The position numbers and the translations under genes are program-made. DNA of 64,000 nt from Desulfosediminicola flagellatus. Lineage in GTDB: Bacteria > Desulfobacterota > Desulfobulbia > Desulfobulbales > Desulfocapsaceae. How positions within the stretch are numbered: position 1 is the stretch's first letter; every line of letters starts with the position of its first letter. The stretch is taken from NCBI RefSeq assembly GCF_005116655.2, contig NZ_CP050698.1, positions 3,929,501 to 3,993,500 on the forward strand, read 5' to 3'. The notes beneath the pieces are model-generated. The model saw nothing but the letters and a program-made list of their open reading frames with translations, searched no databases and was not told the origin of the DNA. Positions 44,343-52,414 of the stretch are shown here, piece by piece.

Positions 44343-45362
44343 TTACACCAACTTAGGACGCTCACGGGCAATCAGTACCAGAAAATCTTTATCATCAATG
44401 ACATATCCCTGATCAGGGTTGGCCTGCAACTCCCCCCCCCTGCCTTTCTGAATACCGAGCAGGGTCGCCTGATACTCCTTTTTCATTGTGAGCATAACTT
44501 CCAGATAATCTTTGCCGACTAACTTTTGCGGCACGGCTACAGAGAAAAGATCATTGCCATATCGTGCACTGATCAGCTCGGTAACGATAGTGGACATGCC
44601 ATGATCCATGGCAGCTGTGGCAAGAAGATGACTGCTCAACTCACTGCCGACGATGATTTCATCCGCATTTGCACGACGGCAGTGCTGCTCGTTCACCTTA
44701 TTTGCTATCTCGACAATGGTATATGCATCGGGATTCATCGTTTCGATGGTCAGGGTGGTAAGTACCACCTTGGCATCGCGTGAAGTGGCATCAAGTGAAT
44801 CATCTCCGAGCACAACCACGGTGGAGGCATCCTTCAAATTCGCTTTTTCCAGGGTTTCCTCATTAACCTGACCGCTGATAAAAATAACCTGTTCATCATC
44901 TACCGGTTTTTCCACTATATCGGCAATAAGGACTATCGGCACAACTTCCGCACCTGATTCACCCCGCATTTCCCGCAATACCGCACGGCTTCTATGGTTC
45001 CACTCGCAGATGATTACATGATTTTCGAGATTCGTTGTCTCCATACCTTTATTTTCCCGCATTCGTTTAGTTATCATTATCGTAGCTAAATTTGCACTCA
45101 ACATGCCGAGCAGACCGATACCAAAAAACATTATCAGCGCTGCAACCACCCGGCCACCTCCTGTGGTTGGCGAAATATCGCCATAACCAACAGTTGTAAG
45201 CGTTACGACTGACCACCAGATACCGCTGACGAAATCAATCTTTGGCTCGAAATAGGTAATCGCAATACTGCTGAAAAAGATGATTACCACAATGGTGATC
45301 AGCAACTTCATCAGATTTTCTCTCTGGGCAAACGCCAGTGCTCTCTTCAGACCGTTCTTCAT
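44343..45362 (-). CDS. two-helix potassium channel with RCK (TrkA-N) domain
   Basis: A 339-residue MthK-like channel. Helix 1 is LMKLLITIVVIIFFSSIAIT, the pore and filter TLTTVGYGDISPT, and helix 2 VVAALIMFFGIGLLGMLSANL. A regulatory RCK domain (about 105-240) and a C-terminal TrkA-C lobe (about 250-339) follow. The RCK nucleotide loop, GxGxxG in TrkA, reads CEWNHRS. NAD binding is therefore doubtful and gating by ions or another ligand is likelier. It has its own terminator. Confidence 0.92.
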   Translation of the reverse strand: MKNGLKRALAFAQRENLMKLLITIVVIIFFSSIAITYFEPKIDFVSGIWWSVVTLTTVGYGDISPTTGGGRVVAALIMFFGIGLLGMLSANLATIMITKRMRENKGMETTNLENHVIICEWNHRSRAVLREMRGESGAEVVPIVLIADIVEKPVDDEQVIFISGQVNEETLEKANLKDASTVVVLGDDSLDATSRDAKVVLTTLTIETMNPDAYTIVEIANKVNEQHCRRANADEIIVGSELSSHLLATAAMDHGMSTIVTELISARYGNDLFSVAVPQKLVGKDYLEVMLTMKKEYQATLLGIQKGRGGELQANPDQGYVIDDKDFLVLIARERPKLV

Positions 45363-45568
45363 ATCAACGTATTATCCTGATTCTTTCATAATTCTGATAC
45401 TGCATTGTATTTCACCACAGTGATATCAATCAAAAAAGATCCCTCTCGAAGCATAAAGCCTATTCATCTGTAAATATTATAAATTACCATCTAAATTCTA
45501 TTTCAGCCAGACCTATACCAGTCAGATAAGGATAGGCTACCGTCTCAAACTACCGTCACGACCACAAC

Positions 45569-47476
45569 CTACCGTGGGTTCGGGGACAAAAACCTCACTT
45601 CACCTCCGCTTGCAGGCAACACACTTATCGCAACCGGTTCTCCTTCACTGTTCAGGCGCACCCTGCCAACTGCACTTTCATTAACAACGTGACGTGTAGC
45701 ATGATTGTCAGGCCGGCGGGGCCGGATGCGCATTTGTCTCCGCTTTGTGAACCAGTTCAGGGGTGAATGGGTGGCATAGAGCCAGCGATTAAGCCGGTCA
45801 AACCATAGCAACAAACCCGGTGGGAATTCATTTTTAAAACCACTACACGTTATCTGCCATATATCCGGACTGTTGCGGCGATACTTGAGTTTAACATCAT
45901 AAGCAAACGAGTAATGGACATCGCCTGAAAGGATCACAAAATTTTTCGGCGTCTTCCGATGACGAAAGATATTAAGCAGTACATTAGCCGAGCCCGGGTG
46001 CGCCATCCAGTTCTCGGCATCGACCACAAGTGGATGACCGCAAAAGGTTATAATTCTCTGCACCACTTCAATAAGCTTCACGCCGAAAATGGGTGCAGGC
46101 GAGACAAGCAGCACAGAAGGCTCATTCATCATCTCCAGCTGCATGGCTGAAAGCTCCTCCCAGTCAAGAAGTCCCGAAGGTTTGGTCAGGCTGGATTCTG
46201 ACCACCAGCGTTTGGTACGGGTATCCAGCACCACAACTTTAGGAGACGTAGGTAAGCTGTAATTCCAGTGTTCGTATTCCAGCAGGTAGTTTATCAGTGC
46301 ATCCTGTTTTTCAGCGCCCGGTTCTGCAAAACAGTCCTGCACATGATCCATGAACTCTCCGGCAAACTGTTTTGGATTATTACCCCAGCCTTGAAAGAGA
46401 AAATAGGCGACCAGGGCATTACCAATAATTCGCCTGGAAAAAGGATGTTCATAGGCAACCTCTTCCCAGCCGCGGGTCAGATTCCAGTCATCGGTAACAT
46501 CATGATCATCAAAAATCATATAGATGGGAATGTGGGCCAGCATCCGCCGCACCCCTGCAATCCCACCCGCAAATAATTCAACAGCCTCAAGCTCTTGATT
46601 GTAGAGTGCTTTAAAGCCATCGGGAATATCCGCATTTCTATAGTCGATGTATTCCCAAAGCACCGGCGACCAGGTCAGTAGATACATCGCCGACAGTTCA
46701 GCAAGGGTCACCAGATGATTATGTGCTGATTCAGCAGTAAAAATAGGTTTTCGTACTCCTCCGAAAAACCTGTCTCGAAGAGTTTTAGTCTCCTTATTAT
46801 GCGGGAGGAGATCTTCGCGACTGTAATAGCACAATTCGCTGCGCAGTAACTCATCACTGTCTTTGACTACAGCACCTTCGATTTTTTCCGGGTACAGCCC
46901 CAGTAATTCCATCACCCGGTGGATTGCCACGAGCATCGGCCCCCCCACATCATCGGCATATATCTGATCACCTGTCATCATCAGCAGTGCCGGGCGTTTC
47001 TCCTGCATTTCGAAAGTGCCTGCAAGTTCCTGATCAATTCTCAGCAGCGCATCCTTTGAAGGGTAATGAGGTTTGCGGCATGATCCATGCATTACATGGT
47101 CAATCTCATGTTTATAGACAATGACAGGTCGTGGTTGAGTGCCATAAACAATATCCGGACAGCAATCTGTAAGTTTCAATTCATCATTGTCGGTATGAAT
47201 CAACAGATCATATTCCATCAATGTATTGGCAACAAATGGCTCTTCGGGGATGTAATCGATGAGATAGATATACGCCTGCTCACCAATCCTTACTGGTGGT
47301 GGCGAAAAATCAGAGCTGTTTCCTTTAAATACACACGCCCCGTCATCGTGGTTGTAGAGGCAGAGTGACAGATTAAGAGGCTTGCTGGCAACCAGCCACA
47401 ATACCAGTCGATCTGCGGTGAATCTACGGAGAATCGGGCCTGCAATAATGGGAGGAAGTTTAACAAATTCTTGCAT
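45569..47476 (-). CDS. PhoD-like alkaline phosphatase / metallophosphoesterase
   Basis: A 635-residue protein of the alkaline phosphatase D superfamily. Metal-binding landmarks are MTGDQIYADDVGGP (near 165), IFDDHDVTDDWN (near 315) and ILSGDVHYSFAYD (near 520). The N-terminal 110 residues form the beta-sandwich often seen before PhoD domains. No Tat or Sec signal is visible, so it is probably cytoplasmic, unlike secreted PhoD. Substrates may be phospho- or pyrophosphodiesters. No phosphate-starvation box is recognised. Confidence 0.85.
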   Translation of the reverse strand: MQEFVKLPPIIAGPILRRFTADRLVLWLVASKPLNLSLCLYNHDDGACVFKGNSSDFSPPPVRIGEQAYIYLIDYIPEEPFVANTLMEYDLLIHTDNDELKLTDCCPDIVYGTQPRPVIVYKHEIDHVMHGSCRKPHYPSKDALLRIDQELAGTFEMQEKRPALLMMTGDQIYADDVGGPMLVAIHRVMELLGLYPEKIEGAVVKDSDELLRSELCYYSREDLLPHNKETKTLRDRFFGGVRKPIFTAESAHNHLVTLAELSAMYLLTWSPVLWEYIDYRNADIPDGFKALYNQELEAVELFAGGIAGVRRMLAHIPIYMIFDDHDVTDDWNLTRGWEEVAYEHPFSRRIIGNALVAYFLFQGWGNNPKQFAGEFMDHVQDCFAEPGAEKQDALINYLLEYEHWNYSLPTSPKVVVLDTRTKRWWSESSLTKPSGLLDWEELSAMQLEMMNEPSVLLVSPAPIFGVKLIEVVQRIITFCGHPLVVDAENWMAHPGSANVLLNIFRHRKTPKNFVILSGDVHYSFAYDVKLKYRRNSPDIWQITCSGFKNEFPPGLLLWFDRLNRWLYATHSPLNWFTKRRQMRIRPRRPDNHATRHVVNESAVGRVRLNSEGEPVAISVLPASGGEVRFLSPNPR

Positions 47477-47631
47477 ACGTATGCCGCGTGGTGGATATCA
47501 TAAATGAATATTTCCCTCGTCTTGTGTTGTCTTCTCAACAACATACAGAACTCCACCCTAAATTATGAAGAGTCATGTGTCAATTCGCATTATTCGCAGC
47601 CGGATGCCAGTAACTAATTCGCGTAAACAGG
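47477..47631. other. upstream region of the PhoD-like gene
   Basis: 155 bp before a cluster of miniature repeats that extends to about 48060. Together these make a gene-free stretch of about 650 bp. Confidence 0.4.
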
Positions 47632-47799
47632 CTAGTGCTCTGTAAACCTTTGCCTATCCGATCTTGTTCGCCCTTTTAGCACACTGACTTCGTTTCTCAT
47701 TCAGTCACGTATCGCTGCTATGCTCCCTCATTCGTGCCTCGCAGTGCACTAAAATTGTCGAACAATCTTTGCGACATTTAAAGATTTACAGAGCACTAG
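47632..47799 (-). mobile_element. miniature inverted-repeat element, family A, copy 2
   Basis: 168 bp bounded by CTAG at both ends. The inverted ends are CTAGTGCTCTGTAAA. Its reverse complement matches the 9338-9506 copy over the full length at roughly nine bases in ten. Its right CTAG is shared with the left end of a family B element, so the two are fused head to tail. Confidence 0.88.
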
Positions 47800-47940
47800 G
47801 AGGCTGTCCGACAATGCTCTTTCCACCCATATCTTCGTTAAACTCGAAAAATTATCCTCGGGATATCGATTATATGCTTCCGGTAATTTTGCGAGTTTGC
47901 CTTGACCTGAGCGAAAATTGCCATTGTCGGACAGCCTCCT
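47798..47940 (+). mobile_element. miniature inverted-repeat element, family B, intact ends
   Basis: AGGAGGCTGTCCGACAATG (47798-47816) and its exact complement CATTGTCGGACAGCCTCCT (47922-47940) form 19-bp terminal inverted repeats around 105 bp of non-coding DNA. The same 19 bp occur alone at 61356-61374. Partial ends are found at 9327-9341 and 24799-24812, next to CTAG in each case. Confidence 0.85.
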
Positions 47941-48006
47941 GGGATTGCTCATCACCCAGAAATCAAAACCTAAGTCCTCAGACCCGCTTCCAGTCCATGA
48001 AAAACA

Positions 48007-48057
48007 CTGGAAAAACAACATATTTCTCAAAAACTGAAAAACATGGGTAATGGGCAG
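48007..48057 (+). repeat. 50-bp repeat also found between the E1-beta and E2 genes
   Basis: The sequence CTGGAAAAACAACATATTTC followed by TCAAAAACTGAAAAACATGG and GTAATGGGCAG resembles 50969-51019, where CTGGAAAAGAGACAGATTTC leads to ATGGGTAATGAGCAG. An inverted form of its end, TTGCTCATCACCCA, lies at about 47944-47957. It may be a third small repeat family. Confidence 0.5.
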
Positions 48058-48127
48058 GGTTAGGAGGCTTTCCCAGAGTGGTCTTTTCTCAACTTCCTAT
48101 TCCTGGACAAACTCCTACAAGGATATA

Positions 48128-48394
48128 TTACTTTGACAGGCGCTGAGTAATACGGTTGTAAGCCTCTTTCAATTCTTCACCGACCACCTTTGCTTTGCCG
48201 ACGTACTCTTCTGAAGTCTCCACAGCATCATCTGTTATTTCAGAGGCTTTGAGCTTCACATTTTGCCACGTATTCTCAGCGTCCTCAAACTCCTGCCGTA
48301 CTTCCATGGAACCCAGATGAATTTTCAGTTTTATCTCATCACGCTGGGTCTTAAGCTTTTCCATCAGACTATCAAACTCTTGTGTCATTTTCAT
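48128..48394 (-). CDS. small coiled-coil protein
   Basis: An 88-residue, highly charged, almost entirely helical protein (MKMTQEFDSLMEKLKTQRDE; EQ- and KL-rich heptads; AKVVGEELKEAYNRI). The ATG at 48394 has AAGGAG upstream. It has no signal or membrane segment. Similar short helical proteins in sulfate reducers have no known function; a structural or stress role is plausible. Confidence 0.7.
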   Translation of the reverse strand: MKMTQEFDSLMEKLKTQRDEIKLKIHLGSMEVRQEFEDAENTWQNVKLKASEITDDAVETSEEYVGKAKVVGEELKEAYNRITQRLSK

Positions 48395-48829
48395 ATCCTG
48401 CTCCTTTTCACATTTTTCCAGCCGATGCAAACATCAACCGCAGAAATAATCCAACTCAACATCAGCTCATTCCATAATATATCACAGCAGGGAGTGAAGA
48501 GAAAAAACATTACAGAATTTATTGGAGCATTTTTACTCAAGCAATAATTGAAACATCTGACGAAGGCGCTCAGAATTCAAATATTCCTACAACTCCAGCC
48601 ACTATCAAATCAGCAAAAATAGAGTAGGGAAAACGCTATCCCTTTTTCCCTCTCAAATTTGCTATTATGCCCATCGTGGGTATACTTGAAGTAGGATCTT
48701 TTAATATACGGACACTTAGCCCATTTTAGCACAGCATTACAACATACACATCAGGACACAAAATGCATCAGCAGGCAGACTGATTTCGTATACTTCATTT
48801 CCTCCAGTTCCTGCCGAAGGAGCCAATAA
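48395..48829. other. divergent regulatory region upstream of the 2-oxoacid dehydrogenase operon
   Basis: About 435 bp. It should contain promoters for both the small coiled-coil gene and the E1-alpha gene. A short AGGGA/TCCCT hairpin followed by T residues lies near 48626-48646. No operator palindrome like those of the acid block is seen. Confidence 0.45.
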
Positions 48830-49945
48830 ATGCCACGTACCAAAATAGAAATTCAAGATACCATAGAGTACCTCTCCATCCTCGATGAACATGGGAACGT
48901 TGACAGAGAACTTGAACCGGATATTCCCAAAGAGAAACTTCTGGAGCTTTACCAGGCCATGCTGCTCGGCCGCCGTTTTGATGAACGAATGCTCGACTTG
49001 CAACGACAGGGGCGCATCGGCACCTTTCCACCAATTAAAGGACAGGAAGCTGCTCAGATCGGTTCTATCTTTCAGCTAAAAGCAAGCGACTGGATGGTCC
49101 CCGCATTTCGTGAGACTGCAGCGGAGATCTGGCGCGGTCGTTCACTGGAATCAGTTATTTTATATTACAACGGCTTTAACGAGGGAACAATCATCCCTAA
49201 AGATCAAAAGGATATGCCGATGTCAGTACCTGTCGGCACCCAGATCCTGCACGCAACCGGACTCGGTTATGCTGCCAAATATCGTAAAACAGATGAAATT
49301 GTAATGACCTATTTTGGTGATGGTGCAACTTCTGAAGGAGATTTTCATGAAGGGCTGAACTGTGCCGCAGTCTACCAGACGCCGGTTGTATTTATCTGCC
49401 AGAACAATCAGTGGGCAATCTCTATCCCGCTAAAAAAACAAACCCGCTCAAAAACTATCGCCCAGAAAGCTATAGCTTACGGCTTACCGGGCATTCAGGT
49501 GGATGGCAATGATGTTCTCGCTGTCTATGTCGCTGCTAAGGAAGCGGCAGAGCGTGCACGTTCAGGTGGTGGCCCTACCCTGATTGAGTGCGTCACCTAC
49601 AGAGTGATGATGCACACAACGGCAGATGACCCGACTCGCTATCGCACAGAGGAAGAAGTTGAGTCCTGGCGAGCGAAAGACCCGCTTACACGCTTTGCAA
49701 TCTATCTTCAAAATAAAGAAATACTCACAGAAACCACACAAAAAGAGATTGAGGCAGGAATCCTTGACCGGATACAGACAGCTATCAACAGGGTTGAAGA
49801 GCAGATGAAAGAGCTTGGTGATCCGATAGATATGTTCGACCACTTATTTGCTGAACTCCCACCGCATATTGAAATACAAAAGCAGGAAGTTGTCCGTAAC
49901 CTCGCTAGTAATGAAAAAGATGCAAAGGAGGTGAACCATGGCTAA
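48830..49945 (+). CDS. 2-oxoacid dehydrogenase E1 component, alpha subunit (branched-chain type)
   Basis: A 371-residue thiamine-diphosphate enzyme subunit that decarboxylates branched-chain 2-oxoacids, or pyruvate. GDGATSEGDFHEGLNCAAVY to CQNNQWAISIP (about 163-200) is the TPP/Mg motif GDG...NN. RTEEEVESWRAKDPLTRF is typical of the C-terminal part, and MHTTADDPTRYR of the phosphorylation-loop region. AGGAG lies about 7 bp before the ATG. The last eight bases overlap the E1-beta gene. The neighbouring amino acid dehydrogenase and IcmF genes favour branched-chain acids over pyruvate. Confidence 0.93.
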   Translation: MPRTKIEIQDTIEYLSILDEHGNVDRELEPDIPKEKLLELYQAMLLGRRFDERMLDLQRQGRIGTFPPIKGQEAAQIGSIFQLKASDWMVPAFRETAAEIWRGRSLESVILYYNGFNEGTIIPKDQKDMPMSVPVGTQILHATGLGYAAKYRKTDEIVMTYFGDGATSEGDFHEGLNCAAVYQTPVVFICQNNQWAISIPLKKQTRSKTIAQKAIAYGLPGIQVDGNDVLAVYVAAKEAAERARSGGGPTLIECVTYRVMMHTTADDPTRYRTEEEVESWRAKDPLTRFAIYLQNKEILTETTQKEIEAGILDRIQTAINRVEEQMKELGDPIDMFDHLFAELPPHIEIQKQEVVRNLASNEKDAKEVNHG

Positions 49946-50915
49946 AATGACAATGGTTCAAGCTCTCAACCTTGCACTCAAACAGGAAATGACCCAAGAT
50001 GACAGCGTGCTTATTCTCGGTGAAGATGTCGGCCCCGACGGTGGTGTGTTCAGGGTTACCGATGCCCTTATTGACGAGTTTGGTGATCAGCGCGTCATTG
50101 ACACACCGCTCGCCGAAGCCGCTATCATCGGCATGGCCATCGGCATGGCGGCATACGGTTTAAAACCTGTGTGCGAAATACAGTTTTCAGGATTTTCCTA
50201 CCAGAATTTTCATCAGGTTGAAAATCACGCCGCACGTATGCGCTGGCGCACCCAGGGCAGACTCACCTGCCCCATGGTTATGCGGGCACCTTACGGTGGC
50301 GGAGTACGCGCACTCGAGCATCACTCCGAGAGTCGTGAAGCCTACTGGGCACACACTCCCGGCCTGAAAATGGTTATACCCTCAAGCCCCCGAAATGCTC
50401 GTGCCCTGCTGGTGAGTGCTATTCGCGATCCTGATCCTGTAATTTTTTATGAATCCAAAGCACTCTATCGTGCTTTTAGAGAAGATGTTCCCGAGCTGGA
50501 AGAAACACTGGAGATCGGCAAGTCGCAAATATCCAGACAAGGTGATGACCTCACCATGATAGCATACGGAGCTATGCTTCGGCCGACGCTGGAAGCCGCT
50601 GAAGAACTCCAGAAGGAAGGCATCAGCGCAGAAGTAATAGACCTGCTCACAATCGCTCCGCTTGATGACAGCCTCATGATCGAATCTATCCGTAAGACTG
50701 GTAAAGCCGTGATAGTGCATGAGGCCCCAAAGAGTTTCGGGCCGGGAGCCGAGATTATCAGCCGCCTGATGGAAGGCGCTTTTTATTATCTCGAAGCACC
50801 GATACAGCGCGTTACTGGATATGATATAGTAATTCCATATTTTAGCAGGGAAAAAGCATATATGCCTGATGTTAAACGTATCATGCAGGCTGCCCGGGCT
50901 ACCATGATAAAATAG
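49938..50915 (+). CDS. 2-oxoacid dehydrogenase E1 component, beta subunit
   Basis: A 325-residue subunit completing the alpha2beta2 E1. LGEDVGPDGGVFRVTDAL, DTPLAEAAIIGMAIGMA and RAPYGGGVRALEHHSES are conserved TPP- and interface-motifs. A perfect AAGGAGGTGA lies inside the end of the alpha gene, so the two chains are made in equal amounts. The C-terminal transketolase domain begins near 190. Confidence 0.95.
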   Translation: MAKMTMVQALNLALKQEMTQDDSVLILGEDVGPDGGVFRVTDALIDEFGDQRVIDTPLAEAAIIGMAIGMAAYGLKPVCEIQFSGFSYQNFHQVENHAARMRWRTQGRLTCPMVMRAPYGGGVRALEHHSESREAYWAHTPGLKMVIPSSPRNARALLVSAIRDPDPVIFYESKALYRAFREDVPELEETLEIGKSQISRQGDDLTMIAYGAMLRPTLEAAEELQKEGISAEVIDLLTIAPLDDSLMIESIRKTGKAVIVHEAPKSFGPGAEIISRLMEGAFYYLEAPIQRVTGYDIVIPYFSREKAYMPDVKRIMQAARATMIK

Positions 50916-51057
50916 GACTGAGGTTAAAGGGTTTAGGACTGAGAAAATTGCATTGGAAATGCAAAATGCTGGAAAAGAGACAGATTTCGCAAAACTGAGA
51001 AGATATGGGTAATGAGCAGTCCCAGCGTGCAATTATATAGTTACCAATGGAGCAAAA
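50916..51057. other. repeat-containing gap between E1-beta and E2 genes
   Basis: A 142-bp gap in an otherwise tight operon. It includes a copy (50969-51019) of the repeat at 48007-48057 and a small TTGCATT/AATGCAA hairpin. The gap was probably widened by the repeat. Confidence 0.5.
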
Positions 51058-52401
51058 ATGACCACATCGTTTCGTTTACCGGATCTGGGGGAAGGTGTTC
51101 ATGAGGCAGAAATTCTGGCTGTCGCTGTAACCGCTGGTCAAGCCATTCAGGAAGGTGATCTCATCCTGGAGGTAGAAACAGATAAAGCGGCAGTTGAAAT
51201 CCCTTCGCCCACCACAGGTACAGTCACTGAAATTCATGTAGAAAGCGGAGATATCGCCAAAGTCGGTGATGTGCTGATAACTTTCAGCACCAGCGACTCA
51301 GCCGCCCCCTCGTCACCGGAAACGCAACAGGAAACGGAACCTCATGTCGATACCCAAAAAGATTCAAGGCCTGCAGAAACCGTAGCAGCGCGCGCAGCAA
51401 CAGGTACACCTTCAACAGACAGGAAACGGCCGGTTCCTGCATCCCCTTCCACCCGCAGGTTAGCCAGAGAACTTGATGTGGATCTACACCTGGTTACTCC
51501 TACCGGTTCAAGCGGAGTGGTAACCGCAGAAGATGTGCGTCAATTTGCTGCAGGCGGCGCTACACCTGATGCTGAACCTGAGAGCAGAAAGGTTGAAGAA
51601 ATTGAAGGAGACATTGTTTATGAAGCGGTCACGACTCCTTCCCGCCAATTTGCAGAAACTCTTCCTGACTTCAGCCAGTTTGGCGAAATCGAACGTCAGC
51701 CTTTCCGTTCTATACGGCGGGCAACTGCCAATCGCATGTCCCAGTCCTGGGCGCAGATTCCTCACGTCAATTGCCAGGACGTTGTCGATATAAGCCGGCT
51801 TGAAGAATTCAGACAACGCCATAAAGACGATGTCAAAAAAGCGGGTGGTAGACTGACTATGACGGTGTTTGCCCTGAAAGCTGTGGCAACTGCTTTAAAA
51901 AGCTATCCGCATTTCAACGCTACCCTTGATCTTGCCAATCAGGAAATCATCATCAAAAAATATTTTAATATCGGGGTTGCTGTTGACACCGACCATGGTC
52001 TGATGGTGCCGGTTATCCGGGATGTTGATCGCAAATCCATTAAAGAACTCGCGGTCGAATTACACGAAGCAATCACCCGGGCGCGAGAGAGAAAATCACG
52101 CCGTGAGGAACTTATCGGAGGTTCATTTACCATTACCAATGCCGGTGCCATTGGTGGCAGTCATTTCTCAGCTATTATCAATCATCCTGAAATTGCTATA
52201 CTCGGTCTCGGTCAGGGCAGGATGCAACCTGCAGTGGTCACCGACAAAGAAGGTAACCATGAAATTGTACCACGATTGCAAATGCCTGTAGTCCTCTGTT
52301 TTGATCACAGAGTTGCAGACGGTGCCGATGCTATTCGATTTATGCAGGTAATTATCAATGCACTTCAGGATCCTGATGAATTGCTGATTAATATGATTTA
52401 A
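51058..52401 (+). CDS. 2-oxoacid dehydrogenase E2, dihydrolipoamide acyltransferase
   Basis: A 447-residue core subunit. One lipoyl domain (1-77) carries the lipoyl Lys43 in EVETDKAAVEIPS. A Pro/Ala/Thr-rich linker leads to a peripheral subunit-binding domain (about 122-165; SPSTRRLARELDVDL, GVVTAEDVRQF). The acyltransferase domain (about 215-447) has the active site FDHRVADGADA with His417 and Asp421. It accepts the acyl group from E1 and passes it to CoA, giving isobutyryl-, isovaleryl- or 2-methylbutyryl-CoA if branched-chain. Confidence 0.95.
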   Translation: MTTSFRLPDLGEGVHEAEILAVAVTAGQAIQEGDLILEVETDKAAVEIPSPTTGTVTEIHVESGDIAKVGDVLITFSTSDSAAPSSPETQQETEPHVDTQKDSRPAETVAARAATGTPSTDRKRPVPASPSTRRLARELDVDLHLVTPTGSSGVVTAEDVRQFAAGGATPDAEPESRKVEEIEGDIVYEAVTTPSRQFAETLPDFSQFGEIERQPFRSIRRATANRMSQSWAQIPHVNCQDVVDISRLEEFRQRHKDDVKKAGGRLTMTVFALKAVATALKSYPHFNATLDLANQEIIIKKYFNIGVAVDTDHGLMVPVIRDVDRKSIKELAVELHEAITRARERKSRREELIGGSFTITNAGAIGGSHFSAIINHPEIAILGLGQGRMQPAVVTDKEGNHEIVPRLQMPVVLCFDHRVADGADAIRFMQVIINALQDPDELLINMI

Positions 52402-52414
52402 AGGAGCAGCCTTT

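Noticed and set aside
50382..51032. Open frame of 216 codons on the minus strand over the E1-beta gene
   Set aside because: Shadow of a clearly conserved gene with a perfect ribosome site on the other strand.
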